From Stenogyne calaminthoides (lineage: Eukaryota > Streptophyta > Magnoliopsida > Lamiales > Lamiaceae), in contig JBBCBC010000025.1 in NCBI GenBank assembly GCA_037126765.1, positions 14,874,175 through 14,938,174 of the forward strand: 64,000 nt of DNA, in the 5' to 3' direction. Shown one piece after another: positions 33,825 through 43,350 of this stretch. The notes beneath the pieces are model-generated. The model saw nothing but the letters and a program-made list of their open reading frames with translations, had not been told where the DNA came from and made no database searches. Made by a program: the position numbers and the translations under genes. Within the stretch, counting starts at the first letter, position 1; each line of letters begins with the position of its first letter.

Positions 33825-34605
33825 TAGTATTTCTTCAGGTGGGCTGCGTGCCATCCAGGTCTTCGATCTCGTATGCCCCATTTGCAGGCATTTGGATATT
33901 CTGAACGGGCCTTCCCAGGTGGGGTCGAGTACTCCCTTGGATACTCCGAGTACCTTTTTTAGGACGAGGTCGCCTTTCTTGAATTATCGAAGTTTGACCT
34001 TCGAGTTATAATATTTTTTTGTTTGCCATTTGTAGCCGGCATTTTTTAAGTTAGCTTCTATCGTCCTCTCTTCCAGTAGGTCTAAGCTAGTCGTCATTGC
34101 CATGTCTTTACCTTTTCAGGTTTCGTTGCTTGTTCAGTGGCTAGGTATGGTGATTTCCGCTAGGATTACTGCCTCTGCCCCGAATGCGAGGGAATAGGGT
34201 GTTTCCCCTTTGGAGGTCCTGCAGGTTGTTCTGTATGACCACAATACTTCGGGTAATTCGCTTGCCCATTTGCCCTTCCCCCCCTCAAGTCGTGCTTTCA
34301 GTGTATGTTTGATAATCTTGTTGATCGCCTCCACTTGCCCATTGGATTTCGGATGGTACGGGGGTAGAGAAGAGCTTTGTTATCTTCCATTTCTTGAAGA
34401 ACGCGTCGATCTTGAGATCGTCGAATTGCTTTCTGTTGTCAGTTACGATTGCTTGCGGGAGGCCGAAGCGACAAATGATGTTTCTCCATATGAATTTTAT
34501 CATGTTGTCCTTGTCAATCGTTGCGAGGGCTTCTGCCTCTGCCCATTTTGTGAAGTAGTCAACATGCAATGAAGCGCTGATGCAGTACACAGGCGATGGG
34601 GCGGG
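33825..34605 (-). pseudogene. Element D integrase 3' fragment (repeat unit 2)
   Basis: Almost letter-for-letter the same as 30,945-31,690 and slightly different from the full integrase (36,684-37,495). It retains the second Asp ('IVTDN') and the Glu region, with a one-base insertion (ggtacggggg) near 34,360 that shifts the frame. The last 45 bases before the junction (34,563-34,630) are scrambled relative to unit 1. Confidence 0.85.
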
Positions 34606-34630
34606 GGTGGTGATTGCATTGCCGCCCGAG

Positions 34631-36032
34631 CAGATGGCTTCTCTCGGACTGGGTCCGCGGTGCAGCCCACGTCTTCATCCCGCGAGGGCGGAGTTGTAGA
34701 GACGAGGGGGTCTTCTCAGGCCGACTGCTCAAAAGAGAAGACGAAGACCAAGGAGGGACGAGAGGGTGCTCGCCTAGCCCACTCGGAAGCCTCCCCTACT
34801 CGGAAATGCGCTCGTGCGAGCGACCCTCTCCTCGTGCTCTTGGGGGAGGAAGCGCTCCCCCATGGGAGCCGATTCTCGCCGTCCGTCCTCCGCCGATGAC
34901 GCCTCTGCCTCCACCTGGTCGCCAATTTTTTGAGACTGTACCTTTGTGGGGTTTGATGTCGATCGCTCTGGGGCTTAATTTTTTCCGCCTTAGTGCCTCC
35001 ATCGTTCATTCCCTTACATTTCTGTATTTTTCTAAACTGGGCGGCTTTGTTTTAGGTTCGTGAACTTCAGTCGCCCGTAGACGATTATCTTCGGTCGAAG
35101 ATGCCCCCCATCGTCGGGGTCTCCACTAATTTTCCTCGATATATGCGACACTCCATCCGGGACGTGCCCCGGTGTTGGTCTCTAGATGACCACCATGCTG
35201 CCTCCTCGAATAACAAGGACAATAACCTTTACACCACCCTGATTTACTCCCACAAAGAGGCCACGTTCCTCGAGCGGGTCGTAGAGCAAAACGACTAGGA
35301 CTTGGAGACCTCTCCTTTCGACCCTCGACGAAAGCGAAGAAAAAAAAATCATGGAAGCGGCCGTGGCCATGTCCCGGATGGAGGCCGACCTGAAGGCTGA
35401 TCAGGAGAGGTCGGCCGAATTGGCTTTGCAGGTGGTGGAGGTGAACACCAAGCGACGCGCCGAGGTCGATTTCACTGCCTCGAAGCTAGTGACTCATGGG
35501 GCGGGTCGATGAGCTCACTTTCTTAACCGGCCGAGTCCTACGCTTTGGCAGTCGATTATGAAGTCGGGTCGATGATCTCGAGTTTTAGATATCCAAGGAG
35601 GCTTCTCTTTGGGCCGCCGATGACTCCGCGCTGGGGATCTTCTCATACATAAGTGCCTACGCTGACGTCCTTCGGGCGGTGTTCCGTCGCGACCCTTCCG
35701 CCAACGCTTCAGTGCTCGTGGAAGATTTTAAGGCCTTTGTCGCTGATTGCCCGCCCGAGGTCGATGTGGTATTGCCTGTGGCAGACTTAGCCAATTTTGG
35801 CATCGACTTATCATTCTTGGCTCCGTGAAGTTAGGGCTTTGGTGCGGCCGGGCGGGGACCTTCTTAGGGGCGAGGGCGATCCGACCTTGTTGCAGATAAA
35901 CGTACCCCAAGCATAAGCGACGACGGGAAGTGGGCGGTGGCTGCCCCGGGTGTTGAAGTCATCGGAGGCGAGAGACAGGTGGGCAACCAGGTTGTGGTCG
36001 ATAGAGTGGATAGGTCAGGGGACGGTGCTTAG
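34631..36032 (+). pseudogene. Element D antisense ORF, 3' part (repeat unit 3)
   Basis: Third copy, close to unit 2. It differs mainly in short bursts (35,310-35,350, 35,470-35,540, 35,825-35,940) where letters look scrambled rather than substituted one by one. It contains the 'MPPIVGVST' block (35,101-35,298) and relics of the coiled coil and C-terminal part. Its 3' flank leads into the only full-length integrase. Confidence 0.72.
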
Positions 36033-36683
36033 TGCCTCCCTTTCTGCTTAAAGTTTGCGTATGGGCTTCTTTCTTTTGAATGTTTTTCTACCCCTTTTTT
36101 TTCCTCTTTATGTTTGTACTCGACCTTTGTGCCCTTATCTAATGAATGGAATCTTTATATTTTCTTGCCTTGTCGTGTATCTACGTGTGAGTTTATTGCT
36201 CTTACCTTTGAATTGTGGGTCGTGTGACCCGGGACATACACTAGCTACTGTAAGTCTTGCCTATGTTCTGATCGCCCTTTCGTTATGGTGCGATGTATCT
36301 GAACTAAGTTTAAGCCATCTTATCTTATGCAGTGTATTCAAACTTTGGCTTAGTCGTGTTACGGTGCTGTCATTAAGAAGGTTGTCGGGCTTGGCGTGCG
36401 GCCAATGCGCGTGATGGCCTTGGTGACGTGAGTTCCGGAGGTCGCTTCTTGTCGTAGGTGGTCGGCTTATATGTTTAGCGACTACTCTTTTGACCCGACC
36501 TTCGTCGCCCAGGGATCGTCTTTGGGGAAACTCCTGGTCGACTTATTCTAAAGCATACATGATTTTCTGAAACGTAATACACGATTTTCTCAAAAATGCA
36601 ATTGATTACAAAAGACTGTAATTGGAGTTAAGGTGTTTATTACAAAGAAAATGACATATGACAGTAGAGTTATTAACTACATT

Positions 36684-38019
36684 CTACTGATAATATTTCT
36701 TCAGGTGGGCTGCGTTCCATGGATATTGGGCTGGCATGCCATCCAGGTCTTCGATCTCGTATGCCCCATTTGCCAGGCATTTGGATATTCTGAACGGGCC
36801 TTCCCAGGTGGGGCCGAGTACTCCCTTAGATACTTTGAGTACCTTTTTTAGGACGAGGTCGCCTTTCTTGAATTGTCGGAGTTTGACCTTCGAGTTGTAA
36901 TATTTTTCTGTTTGCTGTTTGTAGCCGGCATTTTTTAAGTTAGCTTCTATCATCCTCTCTTCCAGTAGGTCTAAGCTAGTCGTCATTGCCATGTCATTGC
37001 TGTTTGAGGCTTCGTTGCTTGTTCGGTGGCTAGGTATGGTGACTTCCACTGGGATTACTGCCTCTGCCCCGAATGCGTGGGAATAGGGTGTTTCCCCTTT
37101 GGAGGTCCTGCAGGTTGTTCTGTATGACCACAATACTTCGGGCAATTCACTTGCCCATTTGCCCTTCCCCCCTCAAGTCGTACTTTCAGTCTATGTTTGA
37201 TAATCTTGTTGATCGCCTCCACTTGCCCGTTGGATTACGGATGGTACGGGGTGGAGAAGAGCTTTGTTATCTTCCATTTCTTGAAGAATGTGTCGATCTT
37301 GAGACTATCGAATTACTTTACGTTGTTAGTTACGATTTCTTGCGGGAAGCCGAAACGACAAATGATGTTTCTCCATATGAATTTTATCATGTTTTCCTGG
37401 TCAATCGTTGCGAGGGCTTCTGCCTCTGCCCATTTTGTGAAGTAGTCGACCGCAATGAAGACGAACTGTACGGTACCTGGGGCAGTGGGCAGGGGCCTGA
37501 TGATGTCGATCCCCCATTTTGTGAAAGGCCATGGACTCAGAATGCTGGTTAACTCTTATGGGGATTCCCTGATTGAGGGGGCGAATATTTGGCATCAGTG
37601 GCATGTCTTTGCGTATTCAAGAGCGTCCCTTTTTAGCGTTGGCCAGAAATATCCTTGTCGGATGGTTTTGTAGGCTAGGGATTAGCCTCCCTTGTGGTTT
37701 TCGTAGATGCCCTCGTGGATTTCTCTCAGGATGGTTTGCCCCTCGGCCCTTGTCACACATCTGAGTAGCGGGATGCTGAAGCCTCGCTTGTATAAGTTGT
37801 CGTCGACCACAACATATCTTTCCGCTCTCATTTGCAATTGTCGGGCATCGACCCTATTGTCGGGCAGGCGTCCTATCTTTAGATATTCGAGTATTGGTAT
37901 CCTCCAATCCTCGTGGTCGACGTTCATTGGGTCGGTGAGGGCGACCAGGGTATGTGTGGTGGATGGGAAAGTTAGTTTCGTGATGGTGATGTCTCTCATA
38001 TCCGTCGGCCCTTCTGATG
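36684..38019 (-). pseudogene. Element D integrase (full-length copy, broken)
   Basis: Minus-strand order: linker, HHCC zinc-binding region ('HEGIYENHKGG', then 'CHRCQ' at about 37,600), the rve core with first Asp in 'WGIDII', and a C-terminal domain ending 'NAAHLKKYYQ' at the stop. The second catalytic Asp is Asn here ('IVTNN', about 37,325), whereas the two partial copies keep Asp. Nonsense codons follow it (a TAA for CAA three codons later, another in the 'YHP.SNGQ' segment) and one interrupts the HHCC region. Integrase joins cDNA ends to chromosomal DNA. This copy cannot. Confidence 0.88.
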
Positions 38020-38479
38020 TTGCTAGCCTGGCCAAAGCATCTGCTTTGGAATTCGCGTTCCTAGGTATCAGTTCAACATAGACTTGGTCAAATTTTTCGA
38101 GCAGGCTGCGGATGACCTCTTAGTATGCGGTCATTCGCTCGCATCGGACCTCGTACTCCCCCGACACTTGACATGCGACCAGTTGCGAGTCGGTGTGTAT
38201 CTTCAGCCTCTTCACTCCCATAGCCATTGCCATTTCAAGCCCTCCAATTAGGGCTTCGTATTCTGCTTCATTGTTGGTGGCCTGAAAGTCGAACATGATA
38301 GCCGTTTGGAAAAAATGTCCGTCCGGGCTAGTCAGGATTATGCCCGCCCTGGCTCAGGTTTGAGTAGTGGACCCGTCTACGTAGAGCTCCCATGGGGGCC
38401 CTGCTGGTGCTTTCTGTGCGGTCATCGGAAAGGTGAGTTCCACCATGAAATCGGCCAGGGCCTGTGCCTTGATGGCCGT
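38020..38479 (-). pseudogene. Element D second RNase H (archaeal-type, Tat hallmark)
   Basis: Minus-strand reading shows 'LADFMVEL', 'LYVDGS' (first catalytic Asp, near 38,375), 'NNEAEYEALIGGL' (Glu, near 38,255), 'IHTDSQLV' (Asp, near 38,190) and 'NSKADALARLA' (final Asp). This is the canonical four-acid order of the additional RNase H found in Tat-lineage gypsy elements. A TGA at 38,480-38,482 separates it from RT; CGA to TGA in 'YAP-R-TAIKAQAL' explains it. A further stop is seen in the frame near 38,118. Confidence 0.85.
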
Positions 38480-39802
38480 TCATGGGGCGTACGTGATACC
38501 GAACTGGGCAACTTTGATTACCCATTTCATGCAACGCCCAGCTGTGTCAGGGCGATGTAATGCGTTTCTCAGGGGCAGTGAGGTCAACACTTCCACCTGG
38601 TGGTCGAAAAAGTATGGTCGTAGCTTTCTCACGCTCATTACGAGAGCGTAGGCGAGCTTCTCGAGGGGAGGATATCTTCGTTCTGCCTTGTTGAGTACCT
38701 GGCTCACATAGTAGATCGGCAGGTATCCTTGCCCTTTGACTCGTACTAGGACCGAACTTAAGGCCATTTCAGAGGCGGCTAGGTAGAGGAAGAGCTTTTC
38801 TCTGGGGATGAGTTTGGCCAGTATTTTTGGGTTGGCCAGGTACTTCTTGATGTCGTCTAAGCCTGTCTGGGCCTCCTCTGTCCACTGAAAATCATTTTTG
38901 GTCTTCTTCAGTGTGTCGAAGAAGGGTTTGCACCTATCTCCCATGCGGGATATGAATCTGCTGAGGGCTGCCAGGCTTCCTGCGAGCTTCTGGACTTTCT
39001 TTGGGTTTCGTGGGCTGCCCATCTCTAGTATCGCCCTAATTTTTGTTGGATTGGCCTGTATTCCCCGCTTGCTGACTAAGTGGCCGAGGAATTTGCCTGA
39101 CTCCACGCCGAAGTTGCATTTCTTCGGGTTGAGTTTCATGTTGAACTTCCTCAAGATGTCGAATGCTCGGGCGAGGTCGGCAAGATGATCTTCTTTTTTC
39201 AGACTCTTGACCACTATGTCGTCTATGTATACCTCCATGGATTTCCCGATTTCCTCTGCGAACATTCGGTTTACTAATCGTTGGTACGTAGCCCCAACGT
39301 TTTTGAGGCCGAATGGCATCCTTTTCCAACAGTACATATTTTTCTCGGTGAGGAAGGAGGTATGTTGTTGGTCGTCTTTGTGCATGGATATTTGATGGTA
39401 GCCTACGAATGTGTCCATGAAGGACATCATTTCGTGCCCGACTGTGTTATCGATCAGATGGTCGATATGAGGCATGGGGGAAAAATCTTTGGGACATGCT
39501 TCGTTCATATCGGTGAAGTCGATGCATAGTCTCCACGTCCCGTTAGCTTTCTTGACCAGGACGGCGTTGGACACCCACTGGGGTTGGTCAGCTTGCATGA
39601 TTAACTCGTTGTTGAGCAGTTTCTTTACCTCCTCGGCCAATGCGGCATATTTTTCGGGTCCGAATTTCCTCCTCTTTTGTGCGACTGGTTTTTTTCTGGG
39701 GTCGATGTTGAGCTGATGGCAGGTGACCTCGGGGTCGATTCCTACCATATCCTTGTAGGACCAGGCAAACACGTCTAGATTCCCTTTGAGGAAGTCGACC
39801 AA
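38480..39802 (-). CDS. Element D reverse transcriptase and first RNase H
   Basis: A continuous 440-codon frame. RT motifs in order: 'WVSNAVLVKKANGTWRLCID' (fingers), 'MSFMDTFVGYHQI' (first Asp), 'MPFGLKNVGATYQRL', then the catalytic YIDD ('VYIDDIVVKS', about residues 215-218), then 'KCNFGV..GKFLGHLVS'. The RT-type RNase H follows ('LYLAASEMALSSVLVR', 'RRYPPLEKLAYALV') to the end. The reading is only part of gag-pol: the frame is closed upstream by a stop at 39,803 and downstream by the TGA at 38,480. The apparent Met start is internal, so it is a remnant rather than a separately translated protein. It would synthesise cDNA on the RNA template. Confidence 0.9.
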   Translation of the reverse strand: MVDFLKGNLDVFAWSYKDMVGIDPEVTCHQLNIDPRKKPVAQKRRKFGPEKYAALAEEVKKLLNNELIMQADQPQWVSNAVLVKKANGTWRLCIDFTDMNEACPKDFSPMPHIDHLIDNTVGHEMMSFMDTFVGYHQISMHKDDQQHTSFLTEKNMYCWKRMPFGLKNVGATYQRLVNRMFAEEIGKSMEVYIDDIVVKSLKKEDHLADLARAFDILRKFNMKLNPKKCNFGVESGKFLGHLVSKRGIQANPTKIRAILEMGSPRNPKKVQKLAGSLAALSRFISRMGDRCKPFFDTLKKTKNDFQWTEEAQTGLDDIKKYLANPKILAKLIPREKLFLYLAASEMALSSVLVRVKGQGYLPIYYVSQVLNKAERRYPPLEKLAYALVMSVRKLRPYFFDHQVEVLTSLPLRNALHRPDTAGRCMKWVIKVAQFGITYAP

Positions 39803-40593
39803 CTATCCTCTTAGCTTCGACGAGATTCTAGAGCCGATTATGACTTCTAAATCCTGTTGGGTTAGATCCATGTTTACTTTTTCGAGCTCCTCGTCCGGTG
39901 TTGCTCGATGTTGGTCTCCCCTCGGGTCATTGATTGTTCCTTGGACAATGAACTCGTGTGGCTCGAGTCCAAGTCTTGGTTCGAGGTCCTCGCTTATTTG
40001 TTCATTTTGGTCGATTACCATTGAGTTTCTTTGATTATTTGCGATTTCTTGTATGCTATAATTTAAATGAGACCAGATATAAATTGAACATCCTCTTGCA
40101 TCAAGCTGATCTCCCTTAACGGTGCCGACCACCCCATCTAAAGTGGGAAATTTTACACAGAAATAGTAAGTGGAGGATGCAGCCTCGAATTCGTGCTCGA
40201 AAGGCCTGCCGAGGAAACAATTGAAGGTCGACGGCAGGTCGATTACAAGAAAATCACAAAGCATTGTGACCCTAATGGTTCTATCTATAGTGGCGACTAG
40301 TTCTACCGCCAGACGCATGATCCCGTGGGGCTTCACGGTGGCATCTCCAAAACCTCTTACCATATGTTCGCTTGGCTCGAGATAGCTGTGATAGTCGCGA
40401 GTTCGTCGAAGGTTTTCTTGAACAGTATGTTGCAAAAAGCCCCCTGTCGACCAGTAGTCATCTGACTGTCACCCCCATGATTTGGGCTAATATGACTAGG
40501 GGGTCGGCATTCGGGTACACGATGCCCGCCTTGTCCTATTCGTCGAATTGGATCTGATTGTTTTCTTGTGCGGTGGCGTTGACTGGTAGGCAC
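39803..40593 (-). pseudogene. Element D protease region (active site mutated)
   Basis: The minus strand reads the retropepsin fold region: an upstream piece with 'LLVDRG' where the active site should be D-T/S-G (about 40,440), preceded by a stop, and a downstream 210-residue frame (39,803-40,435) with 'GFGDATVKPHGIMRL' and 'FLGRP' motifs. The two pieces are in different frames. The protease would cut Gag-Pol; this copy is inactive by sequence. Confidence 0.82.
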
Positions 40594-40874
40594 AGCTGTA
40601 CCGTGTTGGCCATTTCTCTCAGTTTGGCCTTCTGGTGTCTCTTTGGTAGTGAGTTTGATGCGGAGAGACCACCCACTACCCCGAGTGGCGACAAGGTATG
40701 GATTACCCTCTCGCTGCTGTGCTCTGGCATGGGGGGTGCCTGTCGACCAGTCTTCTGTTCTCCATGTTTCTCCACAACCTCGCGCTGCTGAGGCGGTGCG
40801 TCATCGCGAGTACGATTTTCTTTGTGCTGAAGTCGCTGGACGTGTTCATGCAGCATTTCGTCCTCATAGAGCTT

Positions 40875-42428
40875 CTAGAGCTGCTTCAGGAGGTTGCGAT
40901 ATTCGCTGGTGTTGTGACCGACCATTTCGTGATAGTGGCAATATTTTCCTGGGCTCTGTCTACCGTCGCTCTTTTTTATGGATCGGGGGTCGCCGAGCAG
41001 CCATGTGTCCTTGATCTGAGTGAAGATGTATCCAGGGGACACGCCGAAGACATCTATCAGTTTGACCTCCACTGGATCTTCAAATGGCTTGAAGTTGCCC
41101 GGGGTCTTGTATTGCCCTGGTTTCTTGCTCGCCTTTGGGGGTGCAGATTTCTTTCCCTCCCCCATCCTGGCCGCCAAGAGTTCCATGGTGTTGATGATGC
41201 CGCTTGTGCGGGTCCTAAACTTCGCGTAAGTCGCTGGATAGTTGGCGTTGATGTTTCGCCAGAGCTTAGTTCCCTTCTTCAGCTCGGCGATTGCACCCAA
41301 TATCTTGGCCTCGTCGCCCACCGATTCCCCATCCAAGATGAGCCGGTCAAACCTTTCGAGGTTGGCTCTGTCTGTCTCATCTTTGCCTTGCTCGATGTTC
41401 GCCAGTCGTTGCTTCCCTGCGGGTCGGGGCGCCATGGCCGCGAAGTGGCCCATGAAAAGCTAGGCCAGGTGCTCGAAAGAGTTAATGGATTGAGGGGTAA
41501 TGGATGTGAACCACTTGTGTATTTGCTCGTTCAGAGTGAAGGGGAAAAGTCGGCACATGGTTGCATCGGATGCTCCTACGGATGTCATGTACGAGTTGTA
41601 CTTGGCGAGGTGTGTCCTTGGGTAAGAGTCCCCTCCGTACTGATCGATCGAGGTAGTGTTGATCTTAGCCTGAGTGGGAGCAGCCGTAATGGTCATGCTG
41701 AGTGGCGACAAGGGGAGTGCCAGATTGGTCGCCTGTCCGGCAGGAACCGGTTGATTATCCATCCTCTCATGAAGGGCCCTGACCGTTTGCCTCAGGGTGA
41801 CAAATTTGGCCTCTTGCTGTTTCACGCAGGCATCCCGATGGTCGCTGGTGCTGAGTCGACTTAATACCGAAATGTGTGGCTCGTTCCTGAATTTCCTTTG
41901 ATGGTCGCCCGCTTCGATCATGACCATCTGGTGAGAATCGGCCTCATCCTCCGCAGGGATTGGTCTTTTTTGCGCCAAGTTTCCGCCTAGGCGGTTGAAG
42001 ACCGAGTTGTTCGCTTGGTTGCCTCCCAGTCGATCGAAGACCGAGACGTCTCGGGGTCCTTCGGGTTGCCCGTCCATGTGGCGGGCTCTGTTCATCCCTT
42101 CACTTGGGAGAGGGTTAGCCGTTGCGGCCGAGATGGCTTGGTTGAGGCCGAGTTGTCCCCCCAGTTGGGTTTTTCCCTCTGTTGCCCCCCCGGGGCGGGC
42201 GGTCTTGACGATAGGCTGCTGGTCCTCATCATCGTCAAAGTTCAGATTCCGCTTGCGCAAATACACCCAAGCGTTCTTCATTTCCGCGGGAGTCTTGAAG
42301 ATCTGAGCCCAGTTCTGCTCTTCGGCAGTCTCCGCCTGTAGGGGCCTCGATTCCGAGGACAGGGACGCCTCCACTCCATCGCGTGGATCGGTTTCGGGGC
42401 CGGTGATTGGGATGTTACCCTGTGCCAT
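40875..42428 (-). pseudogene. Element D gag (Retrotrans_gag), one in-frame stop
   Basis: Starts at the ATG at 42,428 (minus), 66 bases downstream of the LTR. The first 322 residues include a charged/proline N-terminal region, a repeated 'VFDRLGGN/VFNRLGGN' motif, and the beginning of the capsid ('MCRLFPFTLNEQIHKWF'). A TAG at about 41,460 is the only interruption. The frame resumes ('FMGHFAAMAPRP...') to 40,875. The zinc-binding-like 'CHYHEMVGHNTSEY' near the end has Tyr where the family has Cys. Gag would assemble particles. Lesions are few, so this gag is younger than fragment G. Confidence 0.87.
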
Positions 42429-42477
42429 TTCTCTTTGTGAGTTCTTTATTGATTTGTGGATCCGATTGAGTTAGGTT

Positions 42478-42497
42478 TCCCACAGACGATGCCAAAT
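42478..42497 (-). promoter_or_regulatory. Primer-binding site of element D
   Basis: The minus strand reads TTTGGCATCGTCTGTGGG directly after the LTR end ...TATAACA. It is close to TTTGGCGCCGTCTGTGGG, the primer region seen in many plant Tat-lineage gypsy elements. I do not assign the tRNA. Confidence 0.75.
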
Positions 42498-43010
42498 TGT
42501 TATAACTGGAGTAATCCGAGCGTATGAACATGGTCAGAGGCAGGAAGATCTCAGGTACAATATTATTAAAGAATTTATCCCATTCCTAGACAGAATGAAG
42601 TCAAGGGTCACTCACAAAATGCAATCAAGAGAGAACACACAATTTGGTGACCCAGTTTGCCAAATACGGCTACGTCCGGGGGCAATGCCATGCCAGGAGT
42701 TTTACTATAATATCTGCCTAACAACTAAGATTTTTGATCCTTTTACAATGAGCATTACAACTATACTTATAGACTGGGAACTAGGTCTTTCTCTCTTCAT
42801 GGGCCAGATTCCTCGGCCCTTTAGGGTTTTCCTCTGGTTGAGAACAGACTCCTTTCCTCACGGCGAGAATATCGCCGTTTGTTAGACTTTTCCCGATTAT
42901 GCCCTGAGGATCCGCCTCCCTAAATGCCGCTGATCTTGTTTCCTATTTGTCCAGCGACTTTAGGGGAAGGTCGCCAGGTTGTGGCGACTAGGCTCAGGTG
43001 GTCGTCGCTT
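42498..43010 (-). repeat. 5' LTR of element D, outer end deleted
   Basis: Matches 25,914-26,365 from the TGTTATAACTGG end up to 'gtggtcgtcgcttgg', with an extra 80-bp stretch (about 42,530-42,610) that is absent from the left copy. It ends abruptly at 43,010 where element C sequence begins after a short filler. Confidence 0.88.
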
Positions 43011-43023
43011 GGACGTGGGATAT

Positions 43024-43335
43024 TAAAATTAAAATCGTTCGTTGAGAATCCTTCCACCGGATTACGTTTGTGGACGTGGGATATATTTGAGAAGGCACTT
43101 TGGGTTGATCCATCGTCTCAACGGTTGTCTCTACAAGAGGTATGTAATTTCATAACTACTAGATTCCGCATGCTTAGGATTTACGTGGATTACGTGTACG
43201 AATGTTGCTTATTTATTTGTTTAATTATTATGTTGAATTGATTTAGGATTAATTCATGTTAGTAATTAATTGATTAATTTAAATATGTATTTAAATTCAC
43301 CTCGAATAGATCCTGGCATCCCTTATTTCCCAACA
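43024..43335 (+). repeat. 5' LTR remnant of element C
   Basis: The last 312 bp of the LTR, matching 49,738-50,045 from 'aaattaaaatcgttcg' to 'cttatttcccaaca'. The first 1.4 kb are missing. The two copies differ at a handful of positions here. Confidence 0.9.
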
Positions 43336-43337
43336 AC

Positions 43338-43350
43338 TGGTATCAGAGCC
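43338..43350 (+). promoter_or_regulatory. Primer-binding site of element C
   Basis: TGGTATCAGAGCC two bases after the LTR end, the standard plant copia initiator-methionine tRNA site. Confidence 0.92.

Larger units (their letters stand above)
25914..43010 (-). mobile_element. Element D: Tat-like Ty3/gypsy retrotransposon with antisense ORF and internal triplication
   Basis: Minus-strand order from the right: LTR remnant (42,498-43,010), primer site, gag, protease, RT with RNase H, a second RNase H, integrase, then an additional ORF on the opposite strand, then the left LTR. A second (archaeal-type) RNase H between RT-RNase H and integrase, plus an extra ORF between integrase and the 3' LTR, are hallmarks of the Tat lineage of plant gypsy elements. 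Between integrase and the complete antisense ORF are tandem copies of a 2.88-kb unit. The outer end of the right LTR is deleted, so no TSD can be tested. Confidence 0.9.

Noticed and set aside
40698..41864. 388-codon plus-strand open frame
   Set aside because: It lies opposite D gag, whose minus-strand reading matches Retrotrans_gag. The plus-strand frame has no recognisable motif and is a shadow of gag codon usage.
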